Shown piece after piece: positions 12,446 to 21,960 of a stretch of DNA of 30,692 nucleotides (position 1 is its first letter; each line of letters opens with the position of its first letter). The stretch spans positions 1 through 30,692 of the forward strand of contig NAOQ01000243.1 of the NCBI GenBank assembly GCA_002751075.1, given 5' to 3'. Made by a program: the position numbers and the translations under genes. Under the pieces are notes generated by a model, which was not told where the DNA came from, searched no databases, and was given only the letters and a program-made list of their open reading frames with translations. Source of the stretch: Ichthyophonus hoferi (lineage: Eukaryota; Opisthokonta; Ichthyosporea; Ichthyophonida; Ichthyophonidae).

Positions 12446-12904
12446 AACCTTTATCTTTTTGGGTGAAATATGATTCATGCTAGTTAACTATATCACACAT
12501 TTATAAACAATATTAAAATGTAGATATATGACCATTATTTTCAAATATATATTTATATTGCTTCTTCTTATTTTGAAACAATAGACTGAACAATAACCTG
12601 ATCATGCTAAATTGTCTGTCAAAAGAACTTTACTGGAGGTAGCAATATTATAAATTACACGTAGTAATATTTACATCAGCCTGCTTCCTATAAGAAGTAT
12701 AATCTACTATATTATTATCATCATGGATCTGTCCAATTCATTGGTTGTACAAGTATAATAACCTTTCAGAGACTTGGAGGTTCTGGACATTTAAGTTATG
12801 CAAGTTCACTGCAGATTATTACAGGATAATATTTAATCAATATGCACTATAGTTGTATAGACAATACATTTTGTCTTATCAATTATTCCTATGCCATTAT
12901 AACT

Positions 12905-13320
12905 ATAAGGTATAGTGTGATGATTAAAAAGTGAAATCATCGTTCATCGGATGATCTTCCCTGAGGCTTTAAATCCAAGTTGTTTTTCATTAGATTTTAG
13001 AGAAGCCTTGCATTGTTATTCAAAGAAATCTTACCAATCTACCCTAGTAAATTGTTGTGACCACTTGCTAGTGTAAACTATCATTCAGACATAAATTTAA
13101 TTAAAATTATAGACATATTACCACTGTAGCAGTCGCAACAATTTACAAGGGTAGATTGGTAAGATTTCTTTGAATAACAATGCAAGGCTTCTCTAAAACC
13201 TAATGCAAAGCGACTTAGATTTTAAACCTCAAGATCAACGGGTTGTCAAAATATGCAAACTCCATCGAAATGTCACCTGATGAATGTTGATTTCACTTCA
13301 TAATCATCACCTACTTGAGA
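12905..13320. mobile_element. Foldback (long inverted repeat) element, MITE-like
   Basis: Two 74-bp arms, 12988-13061 and 13132-13205, are inverted copies differing at about three positions by eye and separated by a 70-base spacer. Weaker inverted similarity continues outward: GTGATGATTA..GTGAAATCA on the left matches the complement of TGATTTCACTTCATAATCATCAC on the right, with extra bases in the right arm around 13225-13270. There is no room for a transposase. I could not define a target-site duplication. It is either a non-autonomous foldback/MITE or a locus that makes a long hairpin RNA. Confidence 0.8.
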
Positions 13321-13369
13321 ATAATAAACGATCATATTATTATTTATATTTTCAAACAAACAATTTGTT

Positions 13370-13795
13370 GACTATAATAAGTGGATATACGAGCATTCTG
13401 TGACCTATATTTGTTTGTTTATAAGGAGAGAAAATATTGAATTAAGGAGCGTTTAAACGTATCCCTTTGCATACACGGAATGCAAATATGCTAAGACATA
13501 TTTTTGGTATTGAACAAGCCAGCAGGACTTGTCTTAGGCAGGATGCCTAAGCAATGTGCTATCTGGACCCCAAAGCATTTTATATGAAATAGTCTATTTT
13601 ATAGTTTTTAGTATCCCTATCATTGGTTGGTTCAATTTTGATATATGGTTGCCATTTCATACCAATAGATTGCACTATTTTCCCAGGCTACGAATGTAAT
13701 AATAATTGCTAATAATGTCAAATATGTATGGCTATATAAAGACATACCGAAAGTAATTAAATATTTCTGTTTTTACTTAATTCAACGCAGATAAA
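13370..13795 (+). repeat. Copy 1 of dispersed ~390-bp repeat
   Basis: Aligns with 14608-15025 over nearly its whole length. Shared landmarks in order: ATAATAAGT, CCTATATT, GTTTATAAGGA, CCTTTGCATACACGGA, CAGCAGGACTT, TCTTAGGCAGGATGC, GGTTCAATTTTGAT, CACCAATAG-like ACCAATAGATTGC, ATAGCTATATAAA-like block and TTAAATATTTCTGTTTT. No terminal inverted repeats or coding capacity are evident, so the class of element is unknown. Confidence 0.85.
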
Positions 13796-13799
13796 AAAT

Positions 13800-14600
13800 A
13801 TTTAATGTGAGTAGATATTTTTGAAATTTCCTTTATTGCTCTTCTGATTCCAAGTCATTAATATATGTTGCATAATGATCAATAGTCCTTAAGTTTGGCA
13901 ATATGACATCAGCATTCAAATAACGTCATTGTAACCTTACATATAAATATAAATATCCCATATGTGTGTATATTGTCTTAAACACTGGTATCTGCACAAT
14001 GAATTCTAAAAAAATTAAAATTAAAAATATAACATTAACCATGATAACATCCTAGAAGATCACATTTATGTAAATTTCTAGTCAGAGAGAGCAAGGCACA
14101 AGCAATATTTTTTTGCGAAGAAATGTAATTTCTTTTTTTGCAATATTTACTTTGAGCTCACAGAAGAGCAGAAGTAAAAACCGAGTAAGGACAAAGTGAA
14201 TATATATACTTTAATAGATAAGATATTATATACGTCCTTGTTCAAGTCAAGCAATCAACTTGGAAAAAATACTTCTGTGAAAGATTCGTGGTCTGATCGT
14301 TTATTAAATAATCCGGCTAACTCTATGTAGTAATTAATTTCATTATGGGCAACTGTTATCTGTTCAACAATTACATGCTCTCTTAATAAATATATGCTTT
14401 GGCATTAGTATCCTTTGTTTTAAAAGCGCAGGTAATCTGTTTTGACTACTACAAAATTTTAGATTAGATCCCAAATATAATCAAGAAATCGCAATACTTG
14501 TCAAAAACCGCATTTCAGTAATAGAATATATGAAAGAGAAAGTGATAGGAATTTTGAAGAAAAATAATAATGAATAGGTTAGTATTACCAATAGTGCCTG
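13800..14600. other. Spacer between two dispersed repeat copies
   Basis: AT-rich sequence separating the two direct copies of the ~390-bp repeat. It contains T runs near 14108-14140 and one ACCAATAG at 14589. No gene, RNA or repeat structure was recognised. Confidence 0.5.
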
Positions 14601-14607
14601 GCCGTTG

Positions 14608-15025
14608 GGAATAATAAGTAGAGAGAGACACGCGTGTGCCTGTGGCCTATATTCGTTTATAAGGAAAGAGAATACCCAACTAAAGAACATTTTAACGTGT
14701 GCCCCTTTGCATACACGGAGTACAGATATGATAAGATACACTTTTAATATTAAACAATTCAGCAGGACTTATCTTAGGCAGGATGCTTAAGCAATGTACT
14801 ATCTGAACTCAAAACGTATGATCTGAAATGGCTTATTATTATTTGCAAGACCTCTGGCATTTGCTGGTTCAATTTTGATCAATCATCCTGAATTGCCATA
14901 TAACACCAATAGATTGCGTTAACTATTTTTCCAGACTGCAGATATAATAACCGTTACTAATAATATTAAATAATTATAGCTATATAAAAACATAACCAAA
15001 TTAATTAAATATTTCTGTTTTAACA
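14608..15025 (+). repeat. Copy 2 of dispersed ~390-bp repeat
   Basis: Second direct copy, about 1.2 kb after copy 1. It keeps CCCCTTTGCATACACGGAG, CAGCAGGACTTATCTTAGGC, GGTTCAATTTTGATCAATC, ACCAATAGATTGCG and the TTAATTAAATATTTCTGTTT end. The copies differ by many substitutions and small indels, so neither insertion is recent. Confidence 0.85.
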
Positions 15026-15971
15026 GTGGCTATAATAGTGATTGTGTAAGATAATGAGTACACGGATCTTATTGTTAGTAGGACTAAAATCAGGGATACT
15101 TGTGTGTGGTTTAGTAACCTACAAACCAGGGCTTTTGATAATTCCTGCTCAACCTCATGCTGTTGCTCAAGAGATCTCCAATTGAATATCATATAAAAAT
15201 TAATTTTGGTGAGCCATTATCCTTAAGGCTCAGATGTCAGATGTTGTAGTCGAGGTTCTATAGAAGGCACGTATACCAACTCTCTAGGTAACTGGTTACA
15301 GTAATTGTGCCTCTGTTCTAATTCACAGGCAATCGATGCCTTTATTCGCTTAGGTACTAATGTGGAAATTGCACAGTGCGACCGACCAGTAAATGGTGTT
15401 ATATCAAAATGTAAATAGTAACTATTGTCGCTATCTAATGTTAGTAGGCAGTTCTCCGACTTCTGAACGAGCGAGAGATCTGATCACTAATTATCGTATG
15501 CGAGTTCCAACGGTAGACTAGGCATTACAATAACAAGGTAATTATTAAACACACATAATTAAGGGGAAAGTTTTGTGTATGTTATAAGTGCCTGCGTATT
15601 TTTCGCTGGTATTACCGCGTTTGCGTGAGCGAGTCCTTTATTATGGACTTTTCTTTTCTTTTTTACTTCGTTTTCCTGCAGATGCTAATTTTTTGGTTAA
15701 CATCCATATAGCTGTGTAGAATAACCTAAAAGGGGCCAACATTATATTCTTATTGGTTAATAAAATTTATGCAAGATTACAGAGACCCACTGGGAATATC
15801 TGATCTTACCTCGATAAGATTATACTGCTCTCCTTATTTAAATGGCTCATTAATATAAGTGCCCAGTCGCCGGTAAAGAAACAAGATGTCTTAAACTACC
15901 AATAGAAAAAACGACAAAGTAGTACAGGTAATTAAGCAATAATTCTAGCAATATTTGCCCTAGATTCGACT

Positions 15972-16130
15972 GGCATACCAATAGATCTAAATATTCAACG
16001 ACGTAGTAACATAGCTAACCCAATCCTACCATTAATAACTGAAAACCAAACTATAGAAGGGGTTTACTGAGTGTTATAATTAACAAACAGAAATGTTTTT
16101 CTTGTACTTACAATGGCTTATTATTTCCTG
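15972..16130 (+). repeat. 159-bp promoter/start segment repeated across a gap
   Basis: The 159 bases from GCATACCAATAG to TTATTTC before the gap read the same, base for base by eye, as 16434-16592 after it, including the first codons of the secreted-protein gene (ATG at 16113 here and 16574 there). The sequence then breaks off into Ns within three bases. Either an extra tandem gene copy lies in the gap, or both contig ends represent one locus. Confidence 0.9.
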
Positions 16131-16131
16131 A

Positions 16132-16433
16132 NNNNNNNNNNNNNNNNNNNNNNNNNNNNNNNNNNNNNNNNNNNNNNNNNNNNNNNNNNNNNNNNNNNNN
16201 NNNNNNNNNNNNNNNNNNNNNNNNNNNNNNNNNNNNNNNNNNNNNNNNNNNNNNNNNNNNNNNNNNNNNNNNNNNNNNNNNNNNNNNNNNNNNNNNNNNN
16301 NNNNNNNNNNNNNNNNNNNNNNNNNNNNNNNNNNNNNNNNNNNNNNNNNNNNNNNNNNNNNNNNNNNNNNNNNNNNNNNNNNNNNNNNNNNNNNNNNNNN
16401 NNNNNNNNNNNNNNNNNNNNNNNNNNNNNNNNN
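16132..16433. other. Assembly gap (302 Ns)
   Basis: A run of unknown bases. Open frames drawn through it on either strand have no meaning. Confidence 0.99.
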
Positions 16434-16512
16434 GCATACCAATAGATCTAAATATTCAACGACGTAGTAACATAGCTAACCCAATCCTACCATTAATAAC
16501 TGAAAACCAAAC

Positions 16513-16518
16513 TATAGA
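16513..16518 (+). promoter_or_regulatory. Candidate TATA box of the chitin-binding-like gene
   Basis: TATAGA lies about 60 bases before the ATG, within a segment conserved in copy B, where the same site reads TATAAA (20809-20814) followed by a G run. This position would give a 5' UTR of about 30 bases. A second A/T block, TTATAATTA at 16535, is also conserved but closer to the ATG. Confidence 0.4.
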
Positions 16519-16573
16519 AGGGGTTTACTGAGTGTTATAATTAACAAACAGAAATGTTTTTCTTGTACTTACA

Positions 16574-17074
16574 ATGGCTTATTATTTCATTGTCGCTGCT
16601 TTAGCTGTTGGTGCTACTCTATCTTCCGCTGCGGAAATAGAAGATAGTGAGGTAGATATGTCCAAAAAATTCAAATCGCACTCCTATCCTCCCATTTACA
16701 GCTCATGCCCCAACCCAAATTGGGCGGATATTGAAGAATACCATACTTATCCCTTCGAGTATAACGTTCAATGGTACTGGAATTGTGGCAACAAAAATGT
16801 TTTGGAATTTTGTCCTGTGGGTACAGTGTTCAATCAAAAACATCACTACTGTGATCAGGAAAAGGAAACGTCTAAGAACTTTGTATGCCCCCCTTCCTCG
16901 CTCTCATTAAGTGGTTATAGACTTTTCCCAGATCCTAATTTCGAATATCACTACCATAAGTGTTATTTTTATAACATATTTTCAAGTGAAAGGAAGGCAT
17001 GCCCTTACGGTGAGATATTTGATAAGTATTTGTCAAGATGTGAATATGCGTATTACGAAGAGGTAGAGAAATAG
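16574..17074 (+). CDS. Secreted protein with two CBM14-like domains
   Basis: An intact single-exon frame of 166 aa. Residues 1-20 (MAYYFIVAALAVGATLSSAA) form a signal peptide with a likely cut after Ala20, so the product should be secreted. Two similar domains follow, about 45-104 and 105-160, each with the peritrophin-A/CBM14 pattern: a first Cys, an aromatic-rich stretch before Cys (WYWNC, HYHKC), Cys-Pro-x-Gly-x-x-Phe (CPVGTVF, CPYGEIF) and a last Cys (HHYCD, LSRCE). Cysteines are at 45, 71, 80, 93, 105, 130, 143 and 156, four per domain instead of the usual six. CBM14 proteins typically bind chitin in cuticle, gut lining or immune lectins; binding here is inferred from the fold only. The start is fixed by the signal peptide and by the same ATG in both duplicates. 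No introns are needed. A broken paralogue lies at 20876-21350. Confidence 0.85.
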   Translation: MAYYFIVAALAVGATLSSAAEIEDSEVDMSKKFKSHSYPPIYSSCPNPNWADIEEYHTYPFEYNVQWYWNCGNKNVLEFCPVGTVFNQKHHYCDQEKETSKNFVCPPSSLSLSGYRLFPDPNFEYHYHKCYFYNIFSSERKACPYGEIFDKYLSRCEYAYYEEVEK

Positions 17075-17340
17075 TGCTTTACACTAATACCTTCAGTCTG
17101 GGCTAACTGGATAAATCAAATTGCTATGACCATGTGGATTGTTAGGGGAGACCGTACAAAGCCCATGCTGATTGCGTTGATGAAAGTCAATTTTTGAGTG
17201 ATTATTAAGGATTTAACAAAAACCGTTGTAGTGGTCATGGCGTATTCAGTAAGGAATTTCACTTTTGTAGAAGAAATGAATACGTTATACAGACCAAGGC
17301 TTAATTAGGACAGTCGGTTTTATTTGAAAATTTTAATATA

Positions 17341-17346
17341 AATAAA
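17341..17346 (+). terminator. Candidate polyadenylation signal, secreted-protein gene
   Basis: AATAAA lies 267 bases after the TAG stop at 17072-17074. A second AATAAA is present near 17484. Confidence 0.45.
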
Positions 17347-19344
17347 CATAAAAGTATATATGTGTATTCCTATTAGTGTTGGGTATAATTGTTAGGTAAT
17401 ATATTGGAGTTTAAGTTGAAGTATATAGATTATTGGGTCTAGAATCTATATGCAACACTAATGCTTAAGGTTATATAAAAATGCAAATAAAGTAATACCA
17501 TATATTCAAAACTAGTTGTTGTTGTTATACTTAAATAAATACTATCGCGTGTACATATTTATAATGAATTGGTCCCGTGGACCAACCCAAAGAAATGCTT
17601 CAAATTGCAAAAGATTTGTGATCTTGTGCATAGTTTGCTGTGTTTTACAACAACAATGATTCTTCTATTTAATGTTTATACTATTGTATTTCAAAAACTA
17701 TCATGTTATGTTACCGCATGTAGCAATTATTTTCAAGTTTTGTTTATGTAAGATCATAGTCCACAGAGCTGTTACTATTAAAATAACAAACTACATATAT
17801 ATAATTGCCGGTCTATTACAATATTACTTTGAAAATCTTTGCATTTCTCTCTTTTCCTTTTTCATCTTCCTCCTCCTCTCCCATTATTTGCAACTTAACT
17901 ACCACATATACAATATGTTTTGTTACATGTATATTACGTATGCATTTAATATATAAAGATAGTATACACAACACACATCTTTTAAACCAACCAATGAGAT
18001 GGGATTTGTAAGATACCGTAGGTTTACTCATACCAATCAAGTCATTGGAGAAATAATCAACACGTTAGACTAAAGAGTAACAGCTATATCCGGAAGTCAA
18101 AAACATTCTGGACTGCCTGCACATCAATGAAGTCGGTTATTTAAAAGTTAATTATTATTCAATTAATGAGATGGGTAAGGGAATAAAAGAGGGTAAGAAG
18201 AAATTGGTTGCTTGATTGGCAACTATGTAGGCAGATATAAATGTTTATGTCTTATGCCGTGGTGTTGTATTGTACGTATTGTAATATATTATTGTAGTAA
18301 ATATAAACATGAACTTGAACCAAATTATGTTTGGTACGAGTTTTACTAACTTATTATATTACTGACCAATTAATCTAGGTTACTTTATTTGCATATTAGC
18401 TCAGTATACTTGGATGAGGCTTAAAAACAATTAATTAGGAAATTAGCTGTGATATTTTGTCATCTCAATAGCTCAATATATTTTAACACTAAATAGCAAG
18501 TCTTCTACCATAAAAAATACAATTATTGGAAGTATGGATCTACGAGGCAGAGCCATGGACCAATCGGTATACTAATCTAATTATACTGAGATAACTTCTT
18601 TTAGAAACAAAAGGTTGCGTGCTTCAAGGTTTAGACACGCGGTCATAATTTAATTATAATTTTGTGATAATATTACTGTATACAAATATATATATTTCTT
18701 TCTTTTTTAAAAAAAAGACTCAATACATACATTAAGGATATTATATTTTTAATTTTTGTTTGACTAAAAGTCTGTTATTGGTGAAGCAAAAATCAATTTC
18801 AGCTTTCAAACCCTCAATGGAGTTTCGTGAGATTTGACTATGACCAATTACCATGTTCTTCTCACTAACTTAGCCTATTCAAGCTAATTTAAGTCAGGGT
18901 ATGAGAATGCCGTCACGCTCAACATGTGAAGTTAGTTCAAGGCATATATATATATACAACTGGGCAAACCAATAACTAAAATTATTTTGTTTAAATTATA
19001 CTACAGCTTTATTTTAAAAATGTGATTTATTCTTAACATACATTTATGGTAAACTTTAAATAAAAAAAATAAAATTACGGTCTAATTTATATCTGCAATC
19101 TTAATTTTCTTTTTGTTTATTTTCAATTTTTCATCTACTAATCAGTTCTATTTGGATCTACTCAAAAAAATGCAAACTCCCGTAGTGTCGTAAATATCGC
19201 CTCATAAATATCTTTTCAATACAAATCTTTTCAATTATATTTCGTAAAGGATAATATATATATAATATGCACATTTTATAATTTTAAATATGTATATTTA
19301 AAAGCATACATCTTGATTTTATTGTTACCTGGTATAACGATCTG
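17347..19344. other. AT-rich spacer between the two duplicated segments
   Basis: Long AT-rich stretch with T-rich open frames that look random and Ile/Phe/Tyr-rich when translated (around 17569-18040). It also contains A/T homopolymers (18705-18717) and short TA repeats. I recognise no gene, RNA or transposon. Confidence 0.55.
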
Positions 19345-20808
19345 TGGTAGTTCTAGCGACTTGCTCACAGGTTTTGGAATCTCCAAATGAATATCATACA
19401 ATGGCTCAGATGTTGTGGTAGAGGTTCTATAGAAGGCGCACCTACTCTCTAGGTAACTGACTGCAGTAATTGTGCTGTTCTAATTCAGAGGGGATCAATG
19501 CTTTTATTCACTTAGGTACTAATGTGGAAATTGCACAGTGCGACCGCTTAGTGAAGGGTGCTATATTACAATGTAAATAGTAATTATTGTCACTATTTAA
19601 TGTTAGTAGGCAGTTCTCCGACTTCTGAACGAGCGAGAGGTCTGAACCCTGATTATCGTATGCGAGTGCCAGTGGTAGACTAGACATTACAATACCGATG
19701 TGATTATTACATATATATATATAATTAAGTGCAAAGTTTTATTTGTGTTATAAGTGCCTGTGTATTTTTTGCTAGTATTACCGCGTTTGCGTGAGCAAGT
19801 CCTTTATTATTGATTTTTGTTTTCTTTTTTAATTCGTTTTCCTGCAGATGTCTAATTTTTGGTCAATACCCATAAACCTATACGTGCGGCCAACCCGAAT
19901 TATTCTTATTGCCTAATAAAACTCATGAAAGATCACAGAGACCCACTAGGAATATCTGATCTTACCTCGATAAAATTATACTGCTCTTTCTCTAATTGAA
20001 TGGCTCATTAATGTAAGTGCCCAGTCACCAGGTAAGGAACAGGAACCAATTACCATCTATTCACTGCATCATCCAGGGAGGATTGGTTTAGATGACCAGA
20101 TAAAGACGTCTTAAACTACCAATAGAAAAAACGATAAAGTAGTGTAACTACAAGACATAGTTATACAATAATATATAATGACTGAATGGAAGTTTTTTAT
20201 ATAAAGAAAGTCTAGACTACCCTTTAATTTAATCTTAATCGTTTTATATTTTAAAGTTAAAATAACTTTTCTTCCTTCAGCGAAAATGAATTACTATTAA
20301 ATTATTATTCAGATTATACTAGCGATCAAATCTATATAAGTGATCTTTAACCAAATTAAAAAATTCGTTTCAAGTGCGACGCGGTAATTACGTAGCTTGT
20401 AATATATTGATGGTGCCGCAGGTAAACAGCAGATCTAAATATATTTTAATCTATAAATAGATAAAATATAGAAGATATAATAACGTAATAACAGATAACT
20501 AACTCGATCCTAGCAATAATATGTTTTTAAAAGGGTGTGTTGCTTATCAATACTGCAAGGATATTAAAGAAGGAAAATAAATAAAACTAATGTGCGTGGT
20601 ATTAATGCTTAGTTGTATAGTATAAGTCATTACCGATAATTTAGTAGAAGGTAATATCATTGAACACGTACTTTATTTCACGGCACTTTTTAGTGATGGG
20701 TATTGGACACCAGATCTCAATATGTTTTAACATACCAATAGATATAAATATATAATGACGTACTAAAATGACTAGCCCAATCCTAGCATCCATAACTGAA
20801 AACAAAAC

Positions 20809-20814
20809 TATAAA
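20809..20814 (+). promoter_or_regulatory. TATA box of the broken paralogue
   Basis: TATAAA followed by a G run, 62 bases before the ATG at 20876. It aligns with TATAGA at 16513 in the intact copy, so the promoter of the broken copy still looks usable. Confidence 0.45.
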
Positions 20815-20875
20815 GGGGGTTTGCTGTGTGTTATAATTAACAATAACAAATATCTTTCTTGTACTTACAATTACA

Positions 20876-21350
20876 ATGGCTTATCATTTCGTTGCCGCTG
20901 CTTTAGCTGCTGTTGCTAGTATATCCACTGTTATGGGAGTAGAAGATGCGGATGTAGTTGTGTCCAAAGAATTCACATCGGACCCAGACTGGCTTATTAT
21001 TTCATTGCCGATGCTTTAGCTGCTGTTGCTACTCGATCCTCTGCTGTGGAAATAGAAGATGCGGAGGTAGATGTGTCCAAAGAATTCGCATCGGACCGCT
21101 ATTCTCCTTTTTAAAACTCATACCCCAACCCAAATTGGGCAGATATTGAAGAATACCATACCTATCCCTTCGAGTATAACGCTCAATGGTACTGGAATTG
21201 TGGTAACAAAAAATGTTTTTGGAAATATGTCCTGTGGGTACTGTGTTCAATCAAGAACATCACTACTGTGATCAGGAAAAGGAAACGTCTAAGAGCTTTT
21301 CTAAAATCCTAATTTCGAATATCACTACCATAAGTGCTAGACTTTATGAT
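20876..21350 (+). pseudogene. Broken paralogue of the CBM14-like secreted protein
   Basis: This aligns with 16574-17074. It begins with an intact signal peptide (MAYHFVAAALAAVASISTVM). An internal tandem duplication of 113 bp then repeats the signal-peptide region starting at 20989 (second copy reads CTGGCTTATT). As 113 is not a multiple of three, the frame shifts and a stop is met soon after. Further frame changes occur after the first CBM14-like core (around 21110 and 21210), and the linker between the two domains is deleted near 21300 together with the first Cys of domain two. The surviving pieces (EEYHTYPFEYN, WYWNCGNK) are close to the intact copy, so inactivation seems fairly recent. 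A short secreted peptide from the first frame is conceivable but unlikely to fold as CBM14. Confidence 0.85.
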
Positions 21351-21842
21351 TCCAGATATAAAAACGTAAAGATAGTGGAAGCAGCCCCATGATGCAGGGC
21401 AGATACATAGAATACTACTCAAGTGATACTAGCATGTAGATGTAAGGAATTATTCCATTTAACAACTTCAGTTTGGGCAATGAGGCGACATTTGGCACGC
21501 ATATAGTGATGTGAGGAAATTGCAATTAGGGGTATTCCTTTTAAGATATAGGAAATGTCAGCAATCGTTCATAGCTTTTCAAATAACCCCGCCTCTCTAA
21601 TCAAAATTTAGAAGAGAAATAAAAACCCTTGCATGACGTCCCACGTCAGCAGGTCTATTTGCACTTTATTTACATACATAGAGCAAACACGTAAGTCACT
21701 AAAGTTAGATCAAAGGCACATAATCAATCAAACCAGTACAATCAAGATCCTAGCTAGAGAGCCTAGTAATTATGCGGTCTTATCTATAGGATAAACCTGA
21801 TATATGACAGGAAACAGCGACAAAAAAATGTGCAAATAGAAA

Positions 21843-21848
21843 TTTATT
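21843..21848 (-). terminator. AHSA1 polyadenylation signal
   Basis: AATAAA on the minus strand (TTTATT on plus) lies 113 bases beyond the AHSA1 stop codon, a normal distance for a 3' UTR. Confidence 0.6.
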
Positions 21849-21960
21849 AATCATCATTCTTCCACCGCATTATGCAAAGAGCTGTCCAAAACCTCCAATT
21901 GCACATGGTGGGGATAAGGGTGAGATAAAGTTGATATAGAGGAATCCGTGGAAAGAAAAA

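Larger units (their letters stand above)
15165..17115 (+). repeat. Segmental duplication, copy A (carries intact gene)
   Basis: Matches 19345-21485 in the same orientation. Shared blocks include GAGGTTCTATAGAAGG, ACTAATGTGGAAATTGCACA, GTTAGTAGGCAGTTCTCCGA, TATTACCGCGTTTGCGTGAG, CCTCGATAA, AAACTACCAATAGAAAAAACG and then the promoter and gene of the chitin-binding-like protein. Copy A has only about 60 bases between the CGA-AAAGTAGT block and the CATACCAATAG block, where copy B has about 600. Copy A also holds the assembly gap. Confidence 0.88.
19345..21485 (+). repeat. Segmental duplication, copy B (carries broken gene)
   Basis: Second copy of the segment at 15165-17115. It contains about 600 bases (20130-20730) with no counterpart in copy A; within them 20431-20520 looks like a decayed extra promoter segment. 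Homology resumes at CATACCAATAGATATAAATAT (20732) and fades after the shared block near 21460 (CTTCAGTTTGGGC, compare CTTCAGTCTGGGC at 17092). Confidence 0.85.

Noticed and set aside
16080-16445. Open frames of about 110-120 codons on both strands
   Set aside because: They exist only because the run of Ns contains no stop codons.
17569-18040. Overlapping frames on both strands
   Set aside because: AT-driven translations full of Ile, Phe and Tyr with no domain, signal or splice context that I trust.
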